This document shows positions 24,223 to 33,574 of a stretch of DNA of 41,040 nucleotides, piece after piece. The notes under the pieces are model-generated. The model was not told the origin of the DNA and made no database searches. It saw only the letters and a program-made list of their open reading frames with translations. The position numbers and the translations under genes are program-made. Each line of letters begins with the position of its first letter. Position 1 is the stretch's first letter. Source of the stretch: Streptomyces mexicanus (lineage in GTDB: Bacteria > Actinomycetota > Actinomycetes > Streptomycetales > Streptomycetaceae); NCBI RefSeq assembly GCF_902506575.1, contig NZ_LR732544.1, positions 1,911,574 to 1,952,613 on the forward strand. Reading direction: 5' to 3'.

Positions 24223-26222
24223 GTACCCCCTTTCCGTTCACGGCCGTCGTCGGGCAGGACGACCTGCGCCTCGCGCTGCTGCTGAACGCCGTCTCCCCGG
24301 CGGTCGGCGGAGTGCTGGTGCGCGGCGAGAAGGGCACGGCCAAGTCCACGGCCGTGCGCGCCCTGTCGGCGCTGCTGCCGGAAGTGGACGTCGTCCCCGG
24401 GTGCCGGTTCTCCTGCGACCCGGCCGCGCCGGACGCGTCCTGCCCCGACGGCCCGCACGAGCCGGGGCCGGGCGCGCGGCGCCCCGCCCGCATGGTCGAG
24501 CTGCCCGTCGGCGCCTCCGAGGACCGGCTGGTCGGCGCGCTCGACATCGAGCGGGCGCTGGCGGAGGGCGTGAAGGCGTTCGAGCCGGGCCTGCTCGCCG
24601 ACGCACACCGGGGCATCCTCTACGTGGACGAGGTCAACCTCCTCCACGACCACCTGGTCGACCTGCTGCTGGACGCCGCCGCGATGGGCGCCTCCTACGT
24701 CGAGCGCGAGGGTGTCTCCGTACGGCATGCCGCACGGTTCCTGTTGGTGGGGACCATGAATCCGGAGGAGGGCGAGCTGCGCCCGCAGCTCCTGGACCGT
24801 TTCGGGCTGACCGTCGAAGTGGCCGCCTCGCGCGAGCCCGACCAGCGGGTGGAGGTCGTGCGGCGGCGCCTGGCCTACGACGACGATCCGGCCGGCTTCG
24901 CCGCCCGCTGGGCCGGCGAGGAGGCCGCCCTGCGGCAGCGGATCGTGGCGGCGCGCGAGCTGCTGCCGCAGGTGCGGCTCGGTGACGCCGCGCTGCGGCA
25001 GATCGCCGCGACCTGCGCCGCCTTCGAGGTGGACGGCATGCGCGCCGACATCGTGATGGCGCGCACGGCGACCGCGCTGGCCGCGTGGGCCGGGCGGACC
25101 GACGTGCTCGCCGAGGACGTGCGGCAGGCGGCGCTGCTGGCCCTTCCCCACCGGCGGCGGCGCAATCCGTTCGACGCGCCCGGGCTCGACGAGGACAAGC
25201 TCGACCGCACGCTGGAGGAGTTCTCCGGCGAGTCCCCGGACGATGATCCCGACCCCGACGGCCCCGATGGCCCCGGTGGCGGCGGTGGGCAGCCGGCGCC
25301 CGAGGACGGTCCGCAGGGCGACGGCGGCACCGCCGCGCAGCCGCAGGCCGGTGAGGGCGGCGAGCCGCAGGCGTCCGGCGCGCGGGAGCAGTCCGCCGTT
25401 CGCGCCGCCGAACCGTTTCGCGCCAAGGTGCTGAGCGTGCCCGGGATCGGCGAGGGCGCCGCCGGGCGGCGGTCCCGGGCGCGCACCGAGCACGGGCGCA
25501 CCACCGGGGCGCGTCGGCCGCGGGGCGCGCTGACCAAGCTGCATCTGGCGGCGACCGTGCAGGCCGCCGCCCCGCACCAGCGGGCCCGGGGCCGGTCCGG
25601 GCCGGGCCTGGTGGTCCGCCGGGACGATCTGCGGCAGGCGGTGCGAGAGGGCCACGAATCCAATCTCGTGCTGTTCGTGGTGGACGCCTCCGGGTCGATG
25701 GCCGCGCGGCAGCGGATGAGCGCGGTGAAGGGCGCCGTGCTGTCGCTGCTGCTGGACGCCTACCAGCGGCGGGACAAGGTGGGGCTGGTGACCTTCCGGG
25801 GCTCCGGTGCCGAGGTGGCGCTGCCGCCGACCTCCTCCGTGGACGCCGCCGCCGCGCGCCTGGAGTCGCTGCCGACCGGCGGCCGTACGCCGCTGGCGGC
25901 CGGGCTGCTCAAGGCGCACGAGGTGCTGCGGGTGGAGCGGTTGCGGGATCCGGCGCGGCGGGCGCTGGTCGTGGTGGTGACCGACGGGCGGGCGACGGGC
26001 GGCCCGGAGCCGGTGGCGCTCGCCGGGCGGGCCGCGCGGCTGCTGGCGGCCGACGGTGTCGCCTCGGTGGTCGTGGACTGCGAGGCGGGGCCGGTGCGGC
26101 TGGGGCTGGCCGGGCAGCTGGCCGGTGAGCTCGGCGGTACGGCCGTCACGCTCGACGAGCTGCGGGCGGACTCCCTCGCCGGGCTGGTCAGGGACGTGCA
26201 GGGCGACAGGAGGGCCGCGTAA
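24219..26222 (+). CDS. ChlI-ChlD fusion, AAA+/vWA partner of CobN
   Basis: A 667-residue protein joining two chelatase motor subunits in one chain. The AAA+ (ChlI/BchI-like) domain has Walker [10 protein letters not shown] (about 36-44), Walker [11 protein letters not shown] and sensor segment [20 protein letters not shown]. An acidic, Gly/Pro-rich linker (about 333-395) follows. The C-terminal von Willebrand A domain has a complete MIDAS motif, DASGSM (about 488), plus VTDGRATGG. It is expected to hydrolyse ATP and drive metal insertion by CobN, replacing the separate CobS and CobT proteins of the classic pathway. GTG 24219 overlaps the cobN stop. The fused form is common in actinobacteria. 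Confidence 0.92.
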   Translation: MSTPFPFTAVVGQDDLRLALLLNAVSPAVGGVLVRGEKGTAKSTAVRALSALLPEVDVVPGCRFSCDPAAPDASCPDGPHEPGPGARRPARMVELPVGASEDRLVGALDIERALAEGVKAFEPGLLADAHRGILYVDEVNLLHDHLVDLLLDAAAMGASYVEREGVSVRHAARFLLVGTMNPEEGELRPQLLDRFGLTVEVAASREPDQRVEVVRRRLAYDDDPAGFAARWAGEEAALRQRIVAARELLPQVRLGDAALRQIAATCAAFEVDGMRADIVMARTATALAAWAGRTDVLAEDVRQAALLALPHRRRRNPFDAPGLDEDKLDRTLEEFSGESPDDDPDPDGPDGPGGGGGQPAPEDGPQGDGGTAAQPQAGEGGEPQASGAREQSAVRAAEPFRAKVLSVPGIGEGAAGRRSRARTEHGRTTGARRPRGALTKLHLAATVQAAAPHQRARGRSGPGLVVRRDDLRQAVREGHESNLVLFVVDASGSMAARQRMSAVKGAVLSLLLDAYQRRDKVGLVTFRGSGAEVALPPTSSVDAAAARLESLPTGGRTPLAAGLLKAHEVLRVERLRDPARRALVVVVTDGRATGGPEPVALAGRAARLLAADGVASVVVDCEAGPVRLGLAGQLAGELGGTAVTLDELRADSLAGLVRDVQGDRRAA

Positions 26223-26821
26223 TGCCGCAGGGACAGCCGAGCGTCGTTCCGGACGACGGGCTGACGACCCGTCAGCGTCGCAACCGGCCGCTGGTGATCG
26301 TGCACACGGGTGTCGGCAAGGGCAAGTCGACGGCCGCCTTCGGGCTGGCGCTGCGCGCCTGGAACCAGGGCTGGCCGATCGGGGTGTTCCAGTTCGTCAA
26401 GTCGGCCAAGTGGCGGGTCGGCGAGGAGCGGGCGCTGCGGGTGCTCGGCGACTCCGGCGAGGGCGGGAGCGTCGTCTGGCACAAGATGGGCGAGGGCTGG
26501 TCCTGGGTGCAGCGCGACGCCCAGATGGACAACGAGGCCAAGGCCCGCGAGGGCTGGGAGCAGGTCAAGCGGGACCTGGCGGCCGAGACGTACCGGCTGT
26601 ACGTGCTGGACGAGTTCGCCTACCCGATGCACTGGGGGTGGGTGGACACCGACGAGGTCGTCGAGGTGCTGCGGGACCGGCCGGGCACCCAGCACGTGGT
26701 GATCACCGGGCGTAACGCGCCGCAGAAGCTGGTGGACTGCGCCGATCTCGTCACCGACATGTCCAAGGTCAAGCACCCCATGGACGTGGGGCAGAAGGGC
26801 CAGAAGGGCATCGAGTGGTGA
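26222..26821 (+). CDS. cobO: Corrinoid adenosyltransferase (CobO/BtuR/CobA type)
   Basis: A 199-residue ATP:co(I)rrinoid adenosyltransferase that transfers the 5'-deoxyadenosyl group to cobalt. The P-loop is HTGVGKGKSTAAFG (about 28-41); WSWVQRDAQMDNEAKAREGWEQ and VLDEFAYPMHWGWVD are family blocks, and GRNAPQKLVDCADLVTDM lies near the C-terminus. Length is typical. The ATG shares one base with the upstream stop (TAATG), so translation is coupled. A flexible N-terminal arm of about 25 residues precedes the P-loop, as in relatives. Confidence 0.95.
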   Translation: MPQGQPSVVPDDGLTTRQRRNRPLVIVHTGVGKGKSTAAFGLALRAWNQGWPIGVFQFVKSAKWRVGEERALRVLGDSGEGGSVVWHKMGEGWSWVQRDAQMDNEAKAREGWEQVKRDLAAETYRLYVLDEFAYPMHWGWVDTDEVVEVLRDRPGTQHVVITGRNAPQKLVDCADLVTDMSKVKHPMDVGQKGQKGIEW

Positions 26822-28164
26822 CCTCCGTTCCCCGGCTGGTCGTCGCCGCGCCGTCGTCCGGCAGCGGCAAGACCACCGTCGCCACGGGGCTGATGGCCGC
26901 GTTCGCCGCGCGGGGGCTCGCCGTGTCCCCGCACAAGGTGGGCCCGGACTACATCGACCCCGGCTACCACGCGCTCGCCACCGGGCGCGTGGGACGCAAC
27001 CTGGACGCCTACCTGTGCGGGCCGGAGCTGATCGCGCCGCTGTTCCTGCACGGGGCGCGCGGGTGCGACATCGCCGTCGTCGAGGGCGTGATGGGCCTGT
27101 ACGACGGGGCGGCGGGCCAGGGCGAGCTGGCGTCCACCGCGCACGTGGCGAAGCTGCTGCGGGCGCCGGTGGTGCTGGTGGTCGACGCCTCCTCGCAGTC
27201 GCGGTCGGTGGCCGCGCTGGTGCACGGGTTCGTCACCTGGGACCCCGAGGTGCGGATCGGGGGCGTGATCCTGAACAAGGTCGCCTCGGACCGGCACGAG
27301 GAGTTGTTGCGCGAGGCGCTCCAGTCCGTGGGGGTTCCGGTGCTGGGCGTGCTGCGGCGGACCGCGCAGGTGGACACCCCGGCGCGGCATCTGGGGCTGG
27401 TGCCGGTCGCGGAGCGGCACTCCGCCGCGGTCGAGGCCGTGGCCGCGATGGGCGCGCAGGTCGCCGACGGCTGCGATCTGCCGGCGCTGCTGGCGTTGGC
27501 CCGGGGTGCCGGGGCGCTGACGGACGAGCCGTGGGAGGCGCCCGTGACCCCGGTGACCGAGCGTCCGGTGGTCGCCGTCGCCGGTGGGGCCGCGTTCACC
27601 TTCTCCTATGCCGAGCACGCCGAACTCCTGTGCGCCGCCGGTGCCGACGTCGTCCCCTTCGACCCGGTCCACGACGAGGGGTTGCCCGAGGGGACCCGTG
27701 GCCTGGTCATCGGGGGCGGGTTCCCGGAGGTGTACGCCGCCGAGCTGTCCGCGAACGAGCCGGTGCGCAAGGCGGTCGCGGACCTCGCTCTTTCCGGTGC
27801 GCCGATCGCCGCCGAGTGCGCCGGGCTGCTGTACCTGTGCCGGGAGCTGGACGGCGAGCCGATGTGCGGGGTGCTGGACGCCACCGCGCGGATGACCGGA
27901 CGGCTCACGCTCGGCTACCGGGACGCCGTGGCCGTCACCGACAGCGTGCTCGCGGGCGCCGGGACGCGGATGCGGGGGCACGAGTTCCACCGCACGGTCG
28001 TCGAGCCCGGCGCCGGGGCGGCTCCCGCCTGGGGGCTGCGCGCCCCCGCGGGGCGGGGCGAAGGGTTTGTACAGGGCGGTGTGCACGCGAGTTATCTGCA
28101 CACCCACTGGGCGTACGAGCCCGGTGTCGCCCGTCGGTTCGTGGAGAGGTGCCGGACGTCATGA
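26818..28164 (+). CDS. cobB: Cobyrinate a,c-diamide synthase (CobB/CbiA)
   Basis: A 448-residue glutamine-dependent a,c-diamide synthase that amidates two carboxylates of (hydrogeno)cobyrinic acid. N-terminal ATP site APSSGSGKTTVATGL; PHKVGPDYIDPGYH; VEGVMGLYDGAAG. The C-terminal glutaminase-like half has AAECAGLLYLC (nucleophile Cys about 333) and RGHEFHRT. The start is either GTG 26815 or GTG 26818; 26818 gives the usual GTGA overlap with cobO. Enzymes of this type act on the metal-free (CobB) or cobalt-containing (CbiA) substrate; sequence alone does not decide, and the mixed gene set here leaves both open. Confidence 0.93.
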   Translation: MTSVPRLVVAAPSSGSGKTTVATGLMAAFAARGLAVSPHKVGPDYIDPGYHALATGRVGRNLDAYLCGPELIAPLFLHGARGCDIAVVEGVMGLYDGAAGQGELASTAHVAKLLRAPVVLVVDASSQSRSVAALVHGFVTWDPEVRIGGVILNKVASDRHEELLREALQSVGVPVLGVLRRTAQVDTPARHLGLVPVAERHSAAVEAVAAMGAQVADGCDLPALLALARGAGALTDEPWEAPVTPVTERPVVAVAGGAAFTFSYAEHAELLCAAGADVVPFDPVHDEGLPEGTRGLVIGGGFPEVYAAELSANEPVRKAVADLALSGAPIAAECAGLLYLCRELDGEPMCGVLDATARMTGRLTLGYRDAVAVTDSVLAGAGTRMRGHEFHRTVVEPGAGAAPAWGLRAPAGRGEGFVQGGVHASYLHTHWAYEPGVARRFVERCRTS

Positions 28165-28892
28165 GCAGCAGGCTGATCGGGGTCGGAGTCGGTCCGGGCG
28201 ATCCGGAACTGGTGACGGTCAAGGGCGTGAACGCGCTGCGCGCCGCCGCTGTCGTCGTGGTGCCCGTGATGGACACCGGGGAGCGGGGGCGGGCCGAGGC
28301 GACGGTGCTGCACTACGTGGAGGCGCAGAAGGTCGTCCGGGTCGTCTTCGCGCTGAACGAGCGCACGGACCGCTCGCGCCGGGAAGCGGCCTGGGACGCG
28401 GCCGGCGAGCGGGTCGCGGCGCTGCTGCGGGAGCACGGCACGGTCGCGTTCGCGACGATCGGCGACCCCAACGTGTACTCGACGTTCACCTACCTCGCGC
28501 AGACGATCGCCGATCTGGTGCCCGGCACGGTCGTGGAGACGGTGCCCGGCATCACCGCGATGCAGGACCTGGCGTCCCGTTCGGGCGCGGTGCTGACCGA
28601 GGGCACCGAGCCGTTGACGCTGGTGCCGGTGACCGCCGGTGCGGCCGTGCTGAAGGAGGCGCTGAACGGGCCGGGGACGGTCGTCGCCTACAAGTTCGGG
28701 CGGCAGGCGCGCGAGGTCGCCGAGGCGCTGCGGGACAGCGGGCGGCTCGGCGACGCCGTGTGGGGGTCGGCGCTGGGGCTGCCGGAGGAGTCGATCCGGC
28801 CGGCCGCGGAGCTGGACGGTGCTCCCCTGCCGTATCTGTCGACGCTCATCGCGCCCGCCCGGCGCGAGGGCGGGCGGGGCGGGAAGCTGTGA
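28161..28892 (+). CDS. cobI: Precorrin-2 C20-methyltransferase (CobI/CbiL)
   Basis: A 243-residue SAM-dependent tetrapyrrole methylase. The family N-terminus IGVGVGPGDPELVTVKG is intact, followed by the ATIGDPNVYSTFTYL block and VPGITAMQDLASRSG. It methylates C20 of precorrin-2 (or of cobalt-factor II in the early-cobalt route). ATGA overlap with cobB. It is the last gene of the first coupled run and is followed by a strong hairpin facing the convergent ZIP gene. Confidence 0.94.
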   Translation: MSSRLIGVGVGPGDPELVTVKGVNALRAAAVVVVPVMDTGERGRAEATVLHYVEAQKVVRVVFALNERTDRSRREAAWDAAGERVAALLREHGTVAFATIGDPNVYSTFTYLAQTIADLVPGTVVETVPGITAMQDLASRSGAVLTEGTEPLTLVPVTAGAAVLKEALNGPGTVVAYKFGRQAREVAEALRDSGRLGDAVWGSALGLPEESIRPAAELDGAPLPYLSTLIAPARREGGRGGKL

Positions 28893-28921
28893 GCCGCGCC
28901 CCGCGCGGTCAGCGGTGTGCG

Positions 28922-28946
28922 GGCCGGCGGGCCCCGCGCGCCGGCC
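28922..28946. terminator. Hairpin between convergent cobI and the ZIP gene
   Basis: GGCCGGCG (28922-28929) and CGCCGGCC (28939-28946) form a perfect 8-bp GC stem with a 9-nt loop in the 65-bp gap between the two convergent stop codons. It probably ends transcription from both sides. No U-tract. Confidence 0.6.
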
Positions 28947-28957
28947 GGCCGGTGCGC

Positions 28958-29689
28958 TCAGGCCGCCAGGCCCACCACCACCCAGACGAACGCGGCGCCG
29001 GCGACCGTGCACAGCACGGTGGAGCGGGCGGGGTGCTCGTGGTGGGCCTCGGGCAGGATCTCGGCCGCGGCCAGGTAGAGCAGCGCGCCGCCGAAGAGGC
29101 CGAGATAGCCGCCGAGGAACCACTCCGGGATCGACACGAACGACGTCGAGGCCGCGCCCACCACCGGGGCCAGGGCGTCCGCGACGAGCATCGCGAGGGC
29201 CTTGCGCCGCGCGTTGCCGTACAGCCGGGTGAGGGTGAAGGTGTTGAAGCCGTCCGCGAAGTCGTGGGCGATGACCGCGAGCGCGACGGCGGCGCCCATG
29301 CCGCCGCCCACCTGGAAGGCGGCGCCCATCGCCACGCCGTCCATGGCGCTGTGCCCGACCATCGCGGCCGCCGCCGTCAGGCCGACCTCGGGGGCGCGGT
29401 GGTGGGCGTGCTCGTCGCCGCCGTGCGCGGCCTGCCGGGCCGCGAGCAGGCGTTCCACCAGGTGGGCCAGGAGGAAGCCGGCCACGAACAGCAGCAGGGC
29501 GGCGGGGACGCCGAAGACCTCCCGGCCGGCGGCGTGCAGCGCCTCGGGCAGCAGGTCCAGGCCGACCACGCCCAGCATCAGGCCGCCGGCCAGTCCGAGG
29601 ACCAGATGGCGGCGGTCGGTCACGCGCTGTGCCGTCCAGCCGCCGGCCAGCGTCATCAGGAACGCGCCGAGCGCGACGAAGACAGCCAT
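28958..29689 (-). CDS. ZIP-family divalent metal transporter inside the cobalamin block
   Basis: A 243-residue membrane protein with about eight helices. It has the ZIP metal-site helices GHSAMDGVAMGAA (His about 113) and IAHDFADGFNTF (His about 142), and a His-rich cytoplasmic loop (HGGDEHAHH, about 88-96). ZIP proteins import Zn2+, Fe2+, Mn2+, Co2+ or Ni2+; the ion cannot be told from sequence. Its place between the two cob runs, divergent from cobM and without any CbiMNQO-type transporter in the window, makes Co2+ uptake a reasonable guess. ATG 29689 begins directly with the first helix. Confidence 0.88.
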   Translation of the reverse strand: MAVFVALGAFLMTLAGGWTAQRVTDRRHLVLGLAGGLMLGVVGLDLLPEALHAAGREVFGVPAALLLFVAGFLLAHLVERLLAARQAAHGGDEHAHHRAPEVGLTAAAAMVGHSAMDGVAMGAAFQVGGGMGAAVALAVIAHDFADGFNTFTLTRLYGNARRKALAMLVADALAPVVGAASTSFVSIPEWFLGGYLGLFGGALLYLAAAEILPEAHHEHPARSTVLCTVAGAAFVWVVVGLAA

Positions 29690-29793
29690 GTGCTCTTGCT
29701 ATCCGATGAACGCCTCCTCGCGCACATCCGGCCCCCGCTCACCCACCGCACACCGTGACATTTCCTGACATTCCGATGAGAGGATCCGACCCC
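29690..29793. promoter_or_regulatory. Divergent promoter region ZIP/cobM with 10-bp-period direct repeat
   Basis: TGACATT occurs at 29756-29762 and again at 29766-29772, exactly one helical turn apart. The surrounding words GTGACATTTCC and CTGACATTCC are similar over 10 bp. CCGATGA appears near both ends of the region. This is a plausible operator for a metal or cobalamin regulator. No B12-box is present, so the second cob run is not under a riboswitch of its own. Confidence 0.4.
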
Positions 29794-30612
29794 ATGGCCG
29801 TTGCCCCCACCGGCAAGGTGACCTTCGTCGGTGCCGGCCCCGGCGCCGCCGACCTGCTGACGTTCCGCGCCGCGCGCGCGATCGCCGAGGCCGACGTGGT
29901 GATCTGGGCGGCCAGCCTGGTCCAGGCGGAGGTGCTCGCGCACGCGCGTGCGGACGCGGAGGTCCTGGACTCGGCGACCATGTCCCTGGAGGACGTCGTC
30001 GCCGTCTACGAGCGCGCCCACGCCGAGGGCCTGAAGGTGGCCCGCATCCACTCCGGCGACCCGGCACTGTGGGGCGGCACGCAGGAGCAGCTGGACCGGT
30101 GCGCGCGCATCGGGATCGCCACGGAGGTCGTGCCCGGGGTGTCGTCGTTCTCCGCGGTGGCCGCGCTCGCGCAGCGCGAGCTGACCATTCCCGAGGTGGC
30201 GCAGTCGGTGGTGCTGACCCGGCTGGGCGGCGGCAAGACGCCGATGCCGCCCGGCGAGGAGGTCCGCGAGTTCGCCCGGCACGGCACCACCATGGCGATC
30301 TTCCTGTCGGCGGCCCGCAGCGGCCAGCTGGTGCGCGAGCTGCTGGAGGGCGGCTACCCCACCACCACGCCCGTCGTGGTGGCCTACCAGGCGACCTGGC
30401 CGGAGGAGCTGATCGTGAAGTGCACGATCGGCACGCTGGAGGAGACCGTCAAGGAGCACAAGCTCTGGAAGCACACCCTCTTCCTGGTCGGTCCGGCGCT
30501 CGACGCGCACGGCACGCGCTCGCACCTGTACCACCCGGGCCACTTCCACGGCTACCGCAAGGCCGACCCCGAGGCCCGCAGGGCCCTGCGCTCCCGGGGC
30601 GCGCGCACATGA
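29794..30612 (+). CDS. cobM: Precorrin-4 C11-methyltransferase (CobM/CbiF)
   Basis: A 272-residue SAM-dependent methylase acting at C11. Family blocks: VTFVGAGPGAADLLTFRAARAI, ARIHSGDPALWGGTQEQ, VVPGVSSFSAVAALAQRELT and a C-terminal HTLFLVGPAL. ATG 29794 is preferred: GAGAGG lies 10 nt upstream (29778-29783) and homology begins here. In-frame alternatives at 29755 and 29776 would add short non-family residues and cover the direct-repeat operator candidate. First gene of the second coupled run; the next gene overlaps by ATGA. Confidence 0.93.
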   Translation: MAVAPTGKVTFVGAGPGAADLLTFRAARAIAEADVVIWAASLVQAEVLAHARADAEVLDSATMSLEDVVAVYERAHAEGLKVARIHSGDPALWGGTQEQLDRCARIGIATEVVPGVSSFSAVAALAQRELTIPEVAQSVVLTRLGGGKTPMPPGEEVREFARHGTTMAIFLSAARSGQLVRELLEGGYPTTTPVVVAYQATWPEELIVKCTIGTLEETVKEHKLWKHTLFLVGPALDAHGTRSHLYHPGHFHGYRKADPEARRALRSRGART

Positions 30613-31865
30613 CCGCGAAGATCACGGTCGTCGGCGCGGGCACGGGCGCGGCCTACGACGCCGAGGTGCTGCGCGGCGCGGACCTCGTCGTCGGCGGGCG
30701 GCGCCACCTTCAGGCCGCCGCGCTGCCCGAGCGGGCCGAGCGGGTGGTGCTCGGTCCGCTGGCGCCCGCCCTGGACGTCGTCGAGGAGTACCTCGGCGGG
30801 GGGCGGCGCGTGGTGGTGCTGGCCTCCGGGGATCCGGGGTTCTTCGGGATCGTGCGGGCGCTGGCCGAGCGGTTCGGGCCCGAGCGGCTGGACGTGCGGC
30901 CGGGGGTGTCCTCCGTGGCCGCCGCGTTCGCCCGGATCGGGCTGCCCTGGGACGACGCGGTCGTGGTCAGCGCACACGGGCGCGAGCTGCGGTGGGCGGT
31001 CAACGTGTGCCGGGCCCGGCCGAAGGTCGCCGTGCTGACCGGGCCGGGGGCCGGGCCGGCCGAGCTGGGTGCCGCGCTGGCCGAGCCGGCCGGCGGCGAG
31101 CGGGTGCTGGTCGTCGCCTGCGCGCTGGGCGAGCCGGGGCGCGAGCGCGTCGAACGGGTCACGCCCGCCGAGGCCGCCGCCCGCGACTGGGGCACGGCGG
31201 TGAACGTGGTGCTGTGCCTGGACGAGGCGCGGGCCCTGGGGGGCGTGCGAACGGTGGCCGGTGCCGCGCCGCGGCCCGCGGGCTGGGCGCTGCCGGAGGA
31301 CGCCTTCGCACACCGCGACTCGATGATCACCAAGTTCGAGGTGCGGGCACTGGCCCTGGCCCGGCTGGGGCCGCGCCCGGGCGACCTGGTCTGGGACGTG
31401 GGCGCCGGGTCGGGGTCGGTGGCTGTGGAGTGCGCCCGGCTGGGTGCGGCCGTGGTGGCCGTGGAGAAGACCGCGGACGGCGCCGAACGCGTGCGCGCCA
31501 ACGCGGCCGCGCACGGCGTGGACGTGGCCGTGGTGCACGGCACGGCCCCCGAGGCGCTGTCCGGTCTCCGCGACGACCCGGACGCGGTGTTCGTCGGCGG
31601 CGGGGGGCGGGAGCTGCCCGCCGTGGTCGCCGCGTGCGCGCGGCGCGCCCGGCGCGCCGTCGTGGTCGCCCTGGCCGCCCTCGACCGGGTGCCGGCGGCC
31701 CGGGCCGCGCTCACCGGCGCCGGCCTCACCTGCGACGGGGTGCTGCTGCAGTCCTCCCGGCTTGCGCCGCTGCCGGGGGACGTGACCCGGCTCGCGGCGA
31801 CCAATCCCGTGTTCCTGCTGTGGGGCGAGCGTCCCACGGCGTCCAGCGAAGGAGTAGTTCAGTGA
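30609..31865 (+). CDS. cobL: Precorrin-6Y C5,15-methyltransferase (CobL, CbiE-CbiT fusion)
   Basis: A 418-residue two-domain enzyme. Residues 1 to about 205 are a CbiE-type tetrapyrrole methylase (ITVVGAGTGAAYDAEVL, VLASGDPGFFGIVRAL, RPGVSSVAAAFARIGLPWDD). Residues about 237-415 are a CbiT-type Rossmann methylase that also decarboxylates (DSMITKFEVRALALARLG, WDVGAGSGSVAVECARLG). Together they methylate C5 and C15 and remove the C12 acetate carboxyl group. ATGA overlap with cobM; the stop overlaps the next GTG start. Confidence 0.94.
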   Translation: MTAKITVVGAGTGAAYDAEVLRGADLVVGGRRHLQAAALPERAERVVLGPLAPALDVVEEYLGGGRRVVVLASGDPGFFGIVRALAERFGPERLDVRPGVSSVAAAFARIGLPWDDAVVVSAHGRELRWAVNVCRARPKVAVLTGPGAGPAELGAALAEPAGGERVLVVACALGEPGRERVERVTPAEAAARDWGTAVNVVLCLDEARALGGVRTVAGAAPRPAGWALPEDAFAHRDSMITKFEVRALALARLGPRPGDLVWDVGAGSGSVAVECARLGAAVVAVEKTADGAERVRANAAAHGVDVAVVHGTAPEALSGLRDDPDAVFVGGGGRELPAVVAACARRARRAVVVALAALDRVPAARAALTGAGLTCDGVLLQSSRLAPLPGDVTRLAATNPVFLLWGERPTASSEGVVQ

Positions 31866-33574
31866 TCGGCCTGATTTCCGCCACCGCGGCGGGCGCGGCT
31901 GCGCGGGACCGGGTGGCGGCCGCGTGGCCGGACCGCACCCGGGGGTACGACGGGCCCGTCGGCGAGGCGGTGCGCGCCGCGTTCGCCGAGTGCGCACAGC
32001 TGGTGTGCTTCCTGGCGACGGGGGCGACCGTACGGCTCCTCGCGCCGCTGCTGGGCGACAAGACCTCCGACCCGGGGGTGGTGTGCGTGGACGAGGCCGG
32101 CCGGTACGCGGTGGCGCTGGTCGGCGGGCACGGCGGCGGCGCCAACGCGCTCGCCCGCGAGGTCGGCGACCTGCTGGGCGCCGAGCCGGTGGTGACGACG
32201 GCGACGGACGCCGTGGGCATGGCCGGCCTGGACACGCTCGACCTGCCGGTGGAGGGCGACGTGGCCGGGGTGTCGCGGGCCCTGCTGGACGGGGAGCCGG
32301 TGGCGCTCGCGGCCGAGGTGGCCTGGCCGCTGCCGCCGCTGCCGGTCGCGGCGCCCGGGACGACGGCGGCGTACACCGTCCGGGTGACGGACCGGGCGGT
32401 CGCGCCCGGCGAGCGCGAGGTGGTCCTGCGTCCGCCGACCCTGGTCGTCGGCGTCGGTGCCTCCCGGGGCGCGCCCGCGGAAGAGGTGCTGGGCCTGGTC
32501 GAGGACGCGCTGCGGGAGGCGGGGCTGTCCGCGCGGTCGGTGGCCGCGCTGGCCACCGTGGACGCCAAGGCCGACGAGCCCGGCGTCGTCGCGGCGGCCG
32601 AGCACCTGGGCGTGCCGCTGATGACGTACCCCGCGCAGGAGTTGGCCGCGGTGGCGGTGCCCAACCCCTCCGGTGCGCCGCTGGCCGCCGTCGGCACCCC
32701 GTCGGTCGCGGAGGCGGCCGCGCTGGCCGGCGGCGGTGAACTCCTCGTGCCCAAGCGGAAGTCGCGGTGGGCGGACGGCCGCCCGGCGATGGCCACCTGC
32801 GCGGTCGTACGGCGGCCCGCGCGCGGACGGCTCGCGGTGGTCGGCCTGGGCCCCGGCGCCCGCGACCTGCTGACCCCGCGCGCGAAGGCCGAACTGCGCC
32901 GGGCCTCCGTCCTGGTGGGCCTGGACCAGTACGTCGACCAGATCCGCGACCTGCTGCGGCCGGGCACCCGGGTGCTGGAGTCGGGGCCCGGCGCGGAGGA
33001 GGAACGGGCCCGCACGGCGGTCGCGGAGGCCCGGCGCGGTCACGCCGTCGCCCTGATCGGCAGCGGCGACGCGGGCGTGTACGCCATGGCCTCCCCCGCG
33101 CTCGCCGAAGCCTCCGACGACATCGACGTGGTCGGGGTGCCCGGCATCACGGCGGCCCTCGCGGCCGGGGCGATCCTCGGCGCGCCGCTGGGCCACGACC
33201 ACGTGTCGATCAGCCTGTCCGACCTGCACACCCCCTGGGAGGTCATCGAACGCCGGGTGCGGGCGGCGGCCGAGGCGGACCTCGTCGTCACCTTCTACAA
33301 CCCGCGCTCCCGGGGCCGCGACTGGCAGCTGCCCAAGGCGCTGGCGATCCTCGCCGGGCACCGCGCGCCGACGACGCCGGTCGGTGTCGTGCGCAACGCC
33401 TCCCGTCCCGACGAGTCGAGCCGCGTCACGACGCTGGCGGACCTCGACCCGGCGACGGTCGACATGATGACGGTCGTGACCGTGGGCAACACCGCGACCC
33501 GTGAGATCGCCGGCCGCATGGTCACCCCGCGCGGCTACCGCTGGCAGGACACACGTCCGAAGGAGGCCGAGTGA
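31862..33574 (+). CDS. CbiG-CobJ fusion: delta-lactone opening plus C17-methyltransferase
   Basis: A 570-residue fusion. The N-terminal part (about 1-140, FLATGATVRLLAPLLGDK, ALVGGHGGGANALAREVG) and middle part (about 190-318, VVGVGASRGAPAEEV, LATVDAKADEPGV) are the two halves of CbiG, the cobalt-precorrin-5A hydrolase of the early-cobalt route. Residues from about 322 are CobJ/CbiH (LAVVGLGPGARDLLTPRA, ALIGSGDAGVYAMASPAL, DHVSISLSDLHTPW, VTFYNPRSRGRDWQ), which methylates C17 and contracts the ring. GAAGGAG lies 8 nt before GTG 31862. CbiG-CobJ fusions are known in actinobacteria. Confidence 0.93.
   Translation: MIGLISATAAGAAARDRVAAAWPDRTRGYDGPVGEAVRAAFAECAQLVCFLATGATVRLLAPLLGDKTSDPGVVCVDEAGRYAVALVGGHGGGANALAREVGDLLGAEPVVTTATDAVGMAGLDTLDLPVEGDVAGVSRALLDGEPVALAAEVAWPLPPLPVAAPGTTAAYTVRVTDRAVAPGEREVVLRPPTLVVGVGASRGAPAEEVLGLVEDALREAGLSARSVAALATVDAKADEPGVVAAAEHLGVPLMTYPAQELAAVAVPNPSGAPLAAVGTPSVAEAAALAGGGELLVPKRKSRWADGRPAMATCAVVRRPARGRLAVVGLGPGARDLLTPRAKAELRRASVLVGLDQYVDQIRDLLRPGTRVLESGPGAEEERARTAVAEARRGHAVALIGSGDAGVYAMASPALAEASDDIDVVGVPGITAALAAGAILGAPLGHDHVSISLSDLHTPWEVIERRVRAAAEADLVVTFYNPRSRGRDWQLPKALAILAGHRAPTTPVGVVRNASRPDESSRVTTLADLDPATVDMMTVVTVGNTATREIAGRMVTPRGYRWQDTRPKEAE

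Noticed and set aside
29690..29793. Second cobalamin riboswitch before cobM
   Set aside because: Only about 100 bp long and without the conserved core or a B12 box.
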